Source: Methylacidiphilaceae bacterium UBA1321 (GTDB lineage Bacteria > Verrucomicrobiota > Verrucomicrobiia > Methylacidiphilales > UBA1321). From it: a stretch of 9,592 bases of DNA. Where the stretch lies: positions 1 to 9,592 of the forward strand of contig DBTH01000018.1 in assembly GCA_002306945.1 (NCBI GenBank). Direction: 5' to 3'. How positions within the stretch are numbered: the stretch's first letter is position 1; every line of letters begins with the position of its first letter. The translations under genes and the position numbers were made by a program. This document shows positions 1-6,423 of the stretch, piece by piece. Below the pieces are notes generated by a model. That model ran no database searches. It had not been told where the DNA came from and saw nothing but the letters and a program-made list of their open reading frames with translations.

Positions 1-93
1 TCTGTACGCTACACACACCCAAGCCACGATCCAAAAACAGCCCACCCTGTCTTATCGTCGGTGAAAAATCGACTTCACGCGGCGGCACTATAA
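1..93 (+). pseudogene. Probable C-terminal tail of a tyrosine recombinase (partial, runs off left edge)
   Basis: Frame 1 is open from the first base to a TAA at 91-93, giving 30 residues that begin SVRYTHPSHD. A Tyr followed by THPS or SHPS shortly before the C-terminus is the usual setting of the nucleophilic tyrosine in XerC/D-like phage integrases, where it attacks DNA to form the covalent intermediate (family knowledge). Here that tyrosine would be the fourth visible residue. Only this short tail is present, so I cannot tell whether the full gene is intact to the left. The next feature begins 10 bp after the stop and is also integrase-like, which supports a mobile-element origin. The match is short and the call is tentative; it could be a chance open frame. 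Confidence 0.4.
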
Positions 94-102
94 ATTCGGG
101 GA

Positions 103-495
103 TTGATGCCACCGGATTCGCGGGAATGGTCTAATTGGACTTTTTCGTTCATGGATAATCCGGGCGATTATCCGTTCGGATCCCGTCTGGTCGACGGCCT
201 TCTTGTGTTGGCAAACAATAAGCGACTCTCTGAAAACTTCCGGCTCCCCTATCCCAACGCCAAAATTGTTGATCTGAAAGGACTGCATTTGTTTGGCGTT
301 CTGGAGCACCGGAAGGCTGGAAATTCGACGCACCACTATCTCCGACGGTTGCACAATTACGCGTTGCACCTCGGCTGGTTACTCGCTCCAGTGATGGCGG
401 ACGTGGCGTGGCCGGTACACCGCTCCAAAAAAATGACAGCCATCTCAAGAGAAGAGGAGCATCTTGAAATTGTAGCCCGTGAACAAAATCTGGGG
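103..495 (+). pseudogene. Integrase N-terminal (SAM-like core-binding) fragment, truncated
   Basis: An open frame starts at ATG 103. From about codon 50 to 130 it resembles the core-binding region of site-specific integrases common on plasmids and elements of Verrucomicrobiota and Planctomycetota. Landmarks are HHYLRRLHNYALHLGWL (residues 77-93), a WP at 103-104, and a TAISREEEHLEIVAREQN stretch (112-129), recalling the usual pattern of RRLHN, GW, WP, then an EEH..I..RE helix. After residue 130 (about nt 492) the expected continuation into the catalytic domain, with its R..HxxR..Y residues, is absent. The frame instead runs on to 759 as an out-of-frame reading of the relaxase fragment, which carries no integrase signal. 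The first 50 codons are unrecognised and may be unrelated DNA. The piece cannot be an active recombinase. Recognition is from memory of the family pattern, so confidence is moderate. Confidence 0.55.
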
Positions 496-970
496 CGAAT
501 TGAAGAGTGGCGCCACGATCAGTGCGGACTTTGGACACCTGTCAAATGGGTATTGCGTCACATCCCATGCGGCGCAAGGCAAAACCGTGGATCGGGTGTT
601 CATCGCCGAAAATGCGTGGTCGACCCGAGTCGCCGGATCGCGGGAACAGTTCTACGTCTCGGTCAGCCGTGGTCGGGAAGAAGTGAAGATTTATACCGAC
701 GACAAACAGGCGTTGCTGGAAGGCATCGCGCCTTCGGCGGCGCGGCTTACGGCGCATGAACTGATACCGCCGCCCCTCCGCTTGGACATTCTCGAGCGGA
801 TTCACCAGCAGTACCGCAACGCTTTGGAAGTCCAAGTGGAAAAACAGGAACTTTCACCTCAAGAGAAGATAGAACAAACCATCAAAGAAACTGACCGCTA
901 TGCAAAAAATATCAACCGTTACGACGACTTCAACCCAAACCAATCTCGCGGCATTCGGCCTGGCCTCTGA
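479..970 (+). pseudogene. C-terminal remnant of TrwC/TraA-type (MobF) conjugative relaxase-helicase
   Basis: The frame from GTG 479 encodes 163 residues. GYCVTSHAAQGKTVD at residues 24-38 matches helicase motif V, and REQFYVSVSRGRE at 55-67 matches motif VI, of the RecD-like superfamily 1 helicase half of MobF relaxases. Intact proteins of this family nick oriT and unwind plasmid DNA during conjugation and are usually around 900 residues or more. The N-terminal relaxase domain with its catalytic tyrosines and HUH metal site, the Walker A motif, and helicase motifs II to IV are all missing, so neither nicking nor ATPase activity is possible. Relaxase-like sequence starts at about residue 8 (nt 500), immediately after the integrase fragment. 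The last 60 residues are charged and probably helical, as in full-length homologues. The GTG is simply the first possible start and has no clear ribosome site. The final 71 nt overlap the next gene. Confidence 0.8.
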
Positions 971-1265
971 AAGTCCTTCCAATGCGCGGAGAGCCATCAC
1001 TCTGGATGTCATCCTCAAAACCGGTAATCGATGGGCCTTCCCGTACGCCTATCTTGTCGCCGTCGAGTTCGACAAATCCGGTAAGCTTACCCTCCACTTC
1101 ACCAGTCATACGGTCACGCTCGAAGGTCAATACCTCGAACCAATCCATGAAGCTCTCCTGAATCAGGAGGTGGGATTTATTCGAGAAGCCGAACGGAGGC
1201 ATTTTGCATCCCCCGATGAAAAGAAAGCCCATATCGATCACATTTCGGTAACGCCAGGGGAATGA
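900..1265 (+). CDS. Conserved hypothetical protein associated with relaxase ends (121 aa)
   Basis: ATG 900 opens a 121-residue frame in the +1 register relative to the relaxase tail and overlaps it by 71 nt, an arrangement typical of translational coupling. I do not recognise a named domain. The central part (residues about 41-85: RWAFPYAYLVAVEFDKSGKLTLHF.. then HTVTLEGQYLEPIHEALL) looks like a small beta-rich fold: short alternating hydrophobic strands, a TVTLEG strand, then an amphipathic helix. I recall similar short proteins directly after relaxase genes in Verrucomicrobiota-type mobile elements, but cannot confirm that here. The first 35 residues are Ser/Thr-rich and probably disordered. 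There are no membrane segments or Cys/His metal sites. Unlike its neighbours it appears full length and undamaged. No good Shine-Dalgarno precedes the ATG, so expression may depend on reading through the relaxase remnant. Confidence 0.65.
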   Translation: MQKISTVTTTSTQTNLAAFGLASESPSNARRAITLDVILKTGNRWAFPYAYLVAVEFDKSGKLTLHFTSHTVTLEGQYLEPIHEALLNQEVGFIREAERRHFASPDEKKAHIDHISVTPGE

Positions 1266-1298
1266 TTTCCTTTGGCGGGTGAAAAAGCCGCATGGCAA

Positions 1299-1339
1299 AC
1301 GTGGTCTACTATTAGCGCCGTAGCGCTATGTCACCACGT
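1299..1339. repeat. Nested inverted repeat in convergent intergenic strip
   Basis: An outer 7-bp arm pair, ACGTGGT (1299-1305) and ACCACGT (1333-1339), encloses an inner 6-bp pair, TAGCGC (1313-1318) and GCGCTA (1323-1328), with a CGTA loop. The inner unit also reads as a near-tandem TAGCGC-CG-TAGCGC. The arms are separated by an internal loop of 7 and 4 nt. It lies in the 136-bp gap between a plus-strand and a minus-strand gene, so it could be a two-way terminator, although neither side has a convincing T run. It could also be a dispersed REP-like repeat or a recombination site linked to the neighbouring mobile-element fragments. The base pairing is seen directly; the role is unknown. Confidence 0.5.
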
Positions 1340-1346
1340 CCCGTAA

Positions 1347-1363
1347 ACAACTCGAGAAGTTGT
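1347..1363 (-). terminator. Possible hairpin terminator of the DUF6259 operon (weak)
   Basis: ACAACT (1347-1352) and AGTTGT (1358-1363) form a 6-bp stem with a 5-nt loop. Read on the minus strand, the stem comes about 40 nt after the stop codon of the DUF6259 gene and is followed by a TTT before the sequence turns mixed. The stem is AT-leaning and the T run is short, so this would be a weak intrinsic terminator at best. Confidence 0.3.
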
Positions 1364-1401
1364 GGATGTCGTGTTTTATAACAGATTGATTGCTGAGAAG
1401 A

Positions 1402-3483
1402 TCAACCTGTTCTCTCGAAAAGAAGTACAATGAGAGCATGCCGCGGCAGGGTCAATTCGATCTGGTCTGCCGTTTTTTGAGCGGAACCTCCACCGACAAC
1501 ACTGCATTCCACCAAACTTCCGTCGCACAGAGCAATGCGGGTGGTTGCAGAGTCGAGATGGCTTTGCGTTACAACCACGGCAGTCCGATCTCCGTTTACG
1601 AAAGCGCGGGCATCCACTTCCGGATTGGACAACTCTATTCCCTCGGTATCGACATACCGACCTTCCAGTAGACACGCGGCATATTGCTGACGGAGGCGGT
1701 TGATTTGAGCGAGGTACTCCGCGTAGTGGGGTGCTTCAGCCACGGTTTTGCGGCACCGATAAATTTCCACGTCGGTACGCAATCCCATTAACACCGCATG
1801 GTTGACGCGGCGTTCGATGTCGGTGTCGTCTCGGATTTCCCGGTCGCTCAGGATGATTTCCGGAAAGAGATAGCGAAACCATTCGAGGAAACCCACCGAT
1901 TGAGGTTTGCTGCCGGATCGCTCCCATCCATACAGCAGGGCACAGCCTCCAACGAGGCCATGAATATAGTCGGCATGCTGGGCAGTCACATCGGAAAGCA
2001 GTTCGATGCCAAGGGCCACTTGCGGATCCCGCTCCCGCAAGTATTCCCGCAATCTGCGCAAGGTCTCCGTCTTATACCGGATCAGATTCATTTCCAATGG
2101 TTCGTGCGGATGACTGGTTTCGCAGCAGGGATATTCGCTCATGCCAGCTTGATCAAGGAAGAGGGAATGACATTTCCACGCGAGTGTCTGGTCGGCCAGA
2201 TTGCGAAGAACGTTGAACCATTCGTGACAGGCCGGGCAGACGGGCAGGAGCGTGCGATTAGCAAACTCGCGCACAAAGTTGCCGGTTCCCTGGAATTTGT
2301 AGCACTCGGGAATTTCGTTGCCGCACAGATCCTTGATGACGATGCGGTGTCCAACGGATCGATAGTAGTCGCTGTCACGGTCGATCAGGCGCCCGTTGGC
2401 ATAGAGTATTACGTGGCCGTTACGGTGGTTGAAGTGATCGATGCCGCGCTGCATCGACTCTCCATCTCCAAGCCGGGAGTCAGGCGCGTAATGGGGGTAA
2501 TTATGGTCGTGACCGCCCTGATGCCAGCCGAACATGAAAAGCGTGTCGATCCCCGACTTCATCCCGTCGGCGTGGATTTCTGGAAGTTGGTCGAAGGCAT
2601 AATGAATCTCACCGTATTGATGTTGCAGGATGATCCGTTGCCAGCCGTTCAAGCGTCGGATCCAGTCCGGCGCGGGAATAGGATGAAACCATTCGTCGGC
2701 CCAACAGCGGTACTTGCGGGCGGCCACATGCCAACTGCCGCTATAGGCAGATAGCACGAACGTTCGGACCTCCACCGATTTTCCTTCTGACAGATTTGGG
2801 AAGAAGACCATGCCAGCTTCAAGTGAATCGTCTGGATAGAGTCGGAATTGATGTAAGGTCCTAAGTGGGGGCGTACTGTGACAGCCGACATAGAGCCCTT
2901 CCTTTTCATTCCCCAGCAGGAAGCAGTTTGTCGCGGCGGGGAACGGATAGTTCAGAGTCATGCCGGTATAAAGCTGGTCGGGGGCGCGATATTCCGTATG
3001 GCGCTGACGCAATTCCTTGTGCAGTGCGGGGATTTTCTCCCCTCCATTTTGAGACCAGATCAGGTGATGGTCCGCAGGAATTTGCAGATCGCCGAGAAGT
3101 GGAAAATGGCATTCACGCACTATCGTCCCGGGTTCCTGATTTTCCAGCCGTACGGTCCAGTGGATTTCATCTTCCTGAAGTTTTACGCGGAATTCGGCGG
3201 TGAGCCGGAGCAAACGGCCACGGCAAGGAAGAGCTTCATACCGCAGACTCAACCAGGAATCGCCAGACGTGAAACGCGGTACGATTTCCGGGGCATCGGC
3301 GCGGATTTCAATGTCATACTCGGATGCCTCCTGCAGATAAAGCCGCCACAAGATTCGCCCTCCAGCGTAGTTGCGGTTGGTCTTGCGGTTGATGAAGGAT
3401 TGCAGGCGGCCCGTATCGTCAAGCTCGAGGATGATCCATTCATTCTCGAGTCGATGAAGGGGAGCGGTGGATGACGGTTTCAT
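1402..3483 (-). CDS. DUF6259-type glycoside-hydrolase-like protein (693 aa)
   Basis: This is a large soluble protein without a signal peptide, so it is probably cytoplasmic. The N-terminal ~270 residues are beta-rich (LENEWIILELDDTGRLQSF at 12-30; many W/Y/F strands), like the galactose-mutarotase-type sandwich that precedes the barrel in GH36/GH101-like enzymes. A central region from about 275 to 560 looks like a TIM barrel: FMFGWHQGGHDHNYP (316-330), HVILYANGR (357-365), SLFLDQAG (440-447), and LGIELLSDV (491-499). The C-terminal ~90 residues form another beta domain. By analogy with retaining and inverting barrels, Asp444 and Glu494 at strand ends are candidate catalytic acids, and the His/Asp-rich loop at 320-335 may bind substrate; this is inference. 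I match the overall pattern to DUF6259, which has no assigned activity that I know of. ATG 3483 lies 4 nt after the dehydratase stop with no visible Shine-Dalgarno, suggesting coupled translation. As last gene of the operon it may release the sugar the other enzymes oxidise. Confidence 0.72.
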   Translation of the reverse strand: MKPSSTAPLHRLENEWIILELDDTGRLQSFINRKTNRNYAGGRILWRLYLQEASEYDIEIRADAPEIVPRFTSGDSWLSLRYEALPCRGRLLRLTAEFRVKLQEDEIHWTVRLENQEPGTIVRECHFPLLGDLQIPADHHLIWSQNGGEKIPALHKELRQRHTEYRAPDQLYTGMTLNYPFPAATNCFLLGNEKEGLYVGCHSTPPLRTLHQFRLYPDDSLEAGMVFFPNLSEGKSVEVRTFVLSAYSGSWHVAARKYRCWADEWFHPIPAPDWIRRLNGWQRIILQHQYGEIHYAFDQLPEIHADGMKSGIDTLFMFGWHQGGHDHNYPHYAPDSRLGDGESMQRGIDHFNHRNGHVILYANGRLIDRDSDYYRSVGHRIVIKDLCGNEIPECYKFQGTGNFVREFANRTLLPVCPACHEWFNVLRNLADQTLAWKCHSLFLDQAGMSEYPCCETSHPHEPLEMNLIRYKTETLRRLREYLRERDPQVALGIELLSDVTAQHADYIHGLVGGCALLYGWERSGSKPQSVGFLEWFRYLFPEIILSDREIRDDTDIERRVNHAVLMGLRTDVEIYRCRKTVAEAPHYAEYLAQINRLRQQYAACLLEGRYVDTEGIELSNPEVDARAFVNGDRTAVVVTQSHLDSATTRIALCDGSLVECSVVGGGSAQKTADQIELTLPRHALIVLLFERTG

Positions 3484-3487
3484 TATG

Positions 3488-4651
3488 TCAGAGAAAGGTG
3501 GAGGCGGCGTTCTTGGGCCGGATGTCAGTCAACGTGCCCGCATAGTGACGCAATTCGTGCGGCTGGTAAGGATGCTTCTCTAACTCCTCAATGTGAATTT
3601 CCACTCCCAGTCCGGGAACATCGGGAATGGTAAGTGAGCCGTTCACAAAATGGGTATGCTCCTGTGCCACGGACGAGCGCCAGGGGACATCGTTGGCCAT
3701 GGTTTCCAATCGCCGGATGTTGGAGCAAGCGGCGGCCACATGCAGTGTGGCTGCATTGGCCACGGGACCACTCGGATTATGCGGGCAACAGGCCAGATAA
3801 TGTGCTTCTGCCCAATCGGCAATCCGGCGTAATTCCAGCAACCCACCGCAATGGGTCACGTCCGGCTGCGCGAAATCGGCGCACTGGCTTTCGAAAAACG
3901 GGACATAATCCCAGCGGCTGTAGAGACGTTCTCCAGCGGCGATGGGAATTCGGGAACGTCTGCGGACATCGGCCAAGGCTGAGAGGTTACCCGGCGGCAG
4001 GGGTTCTTCCAGCCAGGCAACGCGGTAAGCCGCCAGCATGTCCGCAATGCGTACGGAAGTGGGCACGTCAAAGCGGCCATGAGCTTCAATCAACAATTCG
4101 GCATGGCCTGTCACCGCTTCGGCCACTGCAGCGACGCAGGCTTCGGCCTCAGTAAAGGCCTGAGGACTCAATTCCATGTAGGCAGATCCAAATGGATCCC
4201 ACTTCAATCCGTGGAACCCGCGCGCCACCGTTTCCTTGGCCTTAAGGGCAAATTCCTCGGGCTTCTTTGCGCCCGCGAACCAAGCGTTGGCATAGCAGGG
4301 CATCGTATCGCGAACCTTGCCACCGAGGAGTGCCCAGACGGGTACACCCAGAGCCTTGCCCTTGATGTCCCAAAGCGCCATGTCCAGAGCACCCAGTGCG
4401 GACATATAAACCGGACCTCCCCGAAAATAGACTTCGCGGTTCACTTGCTGCCAGATGGCTTCAATGTCACCGGCATTGCGGTTGATGACGGTTCGGCCGA
4501 TCTCTCGCATGGCATCCATCACCGTCAACTCGCGATATTCGAGTGTAGCTTCGCCCCAGCCATGTAAACCATTGTCGGTCTCGACTCGCAAAAAAACCCA
4601 GTTGGCGCGAAAGCCGTCGCACACATAAGGAGTCAGGGAAGTGATTTTCAT
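3488..4651 (-). CDS. Mandelate racemase/muconate lactonizing family sugar-acid dehydratase (galactonate/gluconate dehydratase-like, 387 aa)
   Basis: An enolase-superfamily enzyme of normal length, expected to remove water from an aldonic acid to give a 2-keto-3-deoxy sugar acid, using Mg2+. The N-terminal capping domain (about 1-115) carries NGLHGWGEAT and GALDMALWDIKGKALGVPV, and the barrel follows. Visible active-site residues are metal ligands Glu189 (in LIEAHGRF), Glu215 (in WLEEPLPP) and Glu241 (in IAAGERLYSR), with His191 next to the first ligand and an Asp264-His291 pair (QPDVTHCGG, CCPHNPSGPV). This is the arrangement of the D-galactonate dehydratase group, where the two histidines act as acid and base; E. 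coli DgoD has Asp-Phe-His where this protein has Glu-Ala-His. KWDPFG at 150-155 replaces the KxK of mandelate racemase. The exact substrate cannot be assigned: galactonate, gluconate or a deoxy-sugar acid all remain possible. ATG 4651 lies 6 nt after the SDR stop and lacks a clear ribosome site. Confidence 0.92.
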   Translation of the reverse strand: MKITSLTPYVCDGFRANWVFLRVETDNGLHGWGEATLEYRELTVMDAMREIGRTVINRNAGDIEAIWQQVNREVYFRGGPVYMSALGALDMALWDIKGKALGVPVWALLGGKVRDTMPCYANAWFAGAKKPEEFALKAKETVARGFHGLKWDPFGSAYMELSPQAFTEAEACVAAVAEAVTGHAELLIEAHGRFDVPTSVRIADMLAAYRVAWLEEPLPPGNLSALADVRRRSRIPIAAGERLYSRWDYVPFFESQCADFAQPDVTHCGGLLELRRIADWAEAHYLACCPHNPSGPVANAATLHVAAACSNIRRLETMANDVPWRSSVAQEHTHFVNGSLTIPDVPGLGVEIHIEELEKHPYQPHELRHYAGTLTDIRPKNAASTFL

Positions 4652-4657
4652 AAAGAG

Positions 4658-5428
4658 TTACCGAAAATAGAGACCACCATTGACGTCGAGGGTTGTGCCT
4701 GTGATATAGCGGGAAGCTTCGCAGGATAGGAAAGCCACAGCCAAGCCGACGTCCCGTGGTTTCCCCAAACCCAAGGGCGTTGCTGCGGCCAATTTGTCGA
4801 CCCCTTCCTCTCCGTGAGTACGAAAGAGGAGCTCTGTCTCGATAATGCCGGGAGCCACCGCATTGACATTGATTCCAAGCGGAGCTCCGGTCCGGGCCAG
4901 TGACTTGGTGATTCCCAGGATGCCGCTTTTTGAGGCGGCGTAATGTACCGGGCCGTAAAGTGATCCTTGATGGGCCACGACCGAGGAGAGGTTGACGATG
5001 CGCCCGGACTTCTGCCGCCGCATCAATTCCATGGCTCCACGGCTGCATAGAAAACAGCCAGTCAGGTTCACGGCCAGTATCGACTCCCAATCCTGCAGAG
5101 ATGTCGTAAAGATGTCCTGCGCCTTGGTAATGCCCGCATTGTTCACCAGAATGTCGAGCCGCTCGTACTCACGCTGAATCTGGCCAAACAATTCATTTAC
5201 AGCCGATTCCGAGGAAATATCTGCCTCCACCACGCTGGCGCTACCTCCGTTTCTGGCAATGGATTCGGCAGTGACTGCCGCCGCTTCCGGTTGCTTGCAG
5301 TGATTCACTATCACATGAGCTCCGCATTCGGCCAGCACTTCCGCCGTGGCCCGGCCCAGCCCGCTGGAGGCTCCTGTAATCAAGGCTATTTTACTATTCA
5401 ATGCAAAGGGAGAGGATGTTTCCGGCAT
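4658..5428 (-). CDS. SDR-family NAD(P)-dependent oxidoreductase (256 aa)
   Basis: A classical short-chain dehydrogenase of standard length, cytoplasmic and probably tetrameric. The Rossmann dinucleotide motif TGASSGLG is at residues 18-25, NNAG at 96-99, and the catalytic set is Asn121, Ser149, Tyr163 and Lys167 (YAASK). PG at 193-194 and the C-terminal TLDVNGG complete the family signature. The second strand ends VIVNHCK (39-45) without the Asp that marks NAD preference, which is compatible with NADP(H); this is inference. In this operon it most likely oxidises a sugar to its lactone, or a hydroxyl on a sugar acid, feeding the dehydratase encoded next. FabG-like proteins are hard to tell apart, so a fatty-acid role is possible but unlikely here. 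It is the first gene of the minus-strand operon. ATG 5428 is preceded by purine-rich GAGGGAAGAGAGTAGG, the best ribosome-binding stretch in this operon. Confidence 0.94.
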   Translation of the reverse strand: MPETSSPFALNSKIALITGASSGLGRATAEVLAECGAHVIVNHCKQPEAAAVTAESIARNGGSASVVEADISSESAVNELFGQIQREYERLDILVNNAGITKAQDIFTTSLQDWESILAVNLTGCFLCSRGAMELMRRQKSGRIVNLSSVVAHQGSLYGPVHYAASKSGILGITKSLARTGAPLGINVNAVAPGIIETELLFRTHGEEGVDKLAAATPLGLGKPRDVGLAVAFLSCEASRYITGTTLDVNGGLYFR

Positions 5429-5503
5429 GAACCTACTCTCTTCCCTCTATTCAAAAATAACACGGAAGGACTCTTTACCATGCTGTGAAAATAATTATCC
5501 TAT
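5429..5503. promoter_or_regulatory. Divergent promoter/operator region between SDR operon and AraC-type regulator
   Basis: This 75-bp AT-rich gap must hold the start signals for both the SDR operon (leftward) and the regulator (rightward). It contains two similar blocks: CTCTT at 5438-5442 followed by AAAATAA at 5454-5460, and CTCTT at 5471-5475 followed by AAAATAA at 5488-5494. The blocks are offset by 33-34 bp, about three helical turns, as expected for directly repeated AraC-type half-sites. TTTACC (5474-5479) with ATCCTA (5497-5502) could be a sigma70-like promoter, but it would start transcription at or inside the regulator's first codons, so I do not rely on it. The repeat is visible; its role as operator is inferred. 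Confidence 0.45.
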
Positions 5504-6388
5504 GTGTGCATGCAGTCAACCGACGCCAATTCTGGGAAAGCCGCTCTTTGGAAGTCACTGCGTATTTCTCTTTTTCGCTTTTCTGACGGCCCCCCAGCCG
5601 GCATCCCCACTGGCCGCTTTTTAGCTACGAGAGTGACCGCGTGGAAAATAAAAAATGGGAGCGCCTCGGTGCGAACCCGGAATTGCGCCATCACCGCGCG
5701 TACGGGACAATGGCTGGTTTGTCTGCCAGGAGATCGGTATCAGAAAATCGAGCGCTCAACCTGCTATGTTTCCATGCACTTCGAGGTGGATAATCTAGAC
5801 AACGCCGCAGAGTGGACCGGACATCCCGCCCTAGTTATCGATGACACACCCAGCCTGAACCGCTTGCTTCGACAATTGCAGCAAACCGCACTGATGAGGC
5901 ATCTGCGGGAAAGCGGTTTGATGCATCCAGAGGAAGTGCCATCCACCTTGGCCGAATCGCTTGAGTTTCAAAGCCGCCTGCTTGTTTTATTCCGGGAGCT
6001 GTCTTTAGAACTGGATTGTCGCGGTGTGAGCTTTCACTCGCCGGTCATCCACGATGCACGACTTCGGCATAGCCGCCAGGAGCTGTTGCAGATGGATTTG
6101 AGCAAACCCTTCGCACGACGACATCACGCGGCACAATATGGGCTCAGCGCTGGTCAACTCGACCGGCTGTGGAGAAAGGAATTGGGCGTGACGGCGCAGG
6201 GCCACTACCATCAGCGACGGTTGGCTTTGGCTTGTTCCTTACTGGAGCGGGGTGACCGGCAGATTAAGGAAATCGCCCATTTGACCGGTTTTCGGTATTT
6301 CAGCCGCTTTTGCATTTGGTTCCATCGCCGGATGGGGGAATCTCCAAGCGCCTTCCGCCACCGTCAAAAGACGTTACAGCACTATTGA
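5504..6388 (+). CDS. AraC-family transcriptional regulator (294 aa)
   Basis: A regulator of usual AraC length. The C-terminal third holds two helix-turn-helix units: the first at about 204-227 (RRHHAAQYGLSAGQLDRLWR) and the second at about 253-285 (QIKEIAHLTGFRYFSRFCIW, then FHRRMGESPSAFR). The GF.Y.SRF..FHRR.G.SP..FR pattern is diagnostic for the family. The N-terminal ~100 residues are strand-rich (TARTGQWLVCLPGDRYQKI; YVSMHFEV), consistent with a cupin-like sensor that binds the inducing sugar, followed by a helical linker. It is transcribed away from the SDR operon and towards the transporter gene, so it probably controls one or both sets. The frame starts at GTG 5504, with ATG 5510 two codons later as an equally good start; a stop at 5492-5494 blocks any longer version. 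No Shine-Dalgarno is evident, so the true start is uncertain. Confidence 0.92.
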   Translation: MCMQSTDANSGKAALWKSLRISLFRFSDGPPAGIPTGRFLATRVTAWKIKNGSASVRTRNCAITARTGQWLVCLPGDRYQKIERSTCYVSMHFEVDNLDNAAEWTGHPALVIDDTPSLNRLLRQLQQTALMRHLRESGLMHPEEVPSTLAESLEFQSRLLVLFRELSLELDCRGVSFHSPVIHDARLRHSRQELLQMDLSKPFARRHHAAQYGLSAGQLDRLWRKELGVTAQGHYHQRRLALACSLLERGDRQIKEIAHLTGFRYFSRFCIWFHRRMGESPSAFRHRQKTLQHY

Positions 6389-6423
6389 TTTCCGCGCAAA
6401 GACGATCCCTCGCTTCTGCGGAA

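Noticed and set aside
496..759. Continuation of the integrase-like frame after nt 495
   Set aside because: Arg/Gly-rich low-information translation; the other frame here carries clear helicase motifs V and VI.
1798..2754. 318-codon plus-strand open frame opposite the DUF6259 gene
   Set aside because: It is the antisense shadow of a well-supported gene, with no start signal and no recognisable family.
6390..6423. Inverted repeat TTCCGC/GCGGAA between the converging AraC and MFS genes
   Set aside because: The 6-bp arms enclose a 22-nt loop and no T run follows on either strand, so it is too weak to call a terminator.
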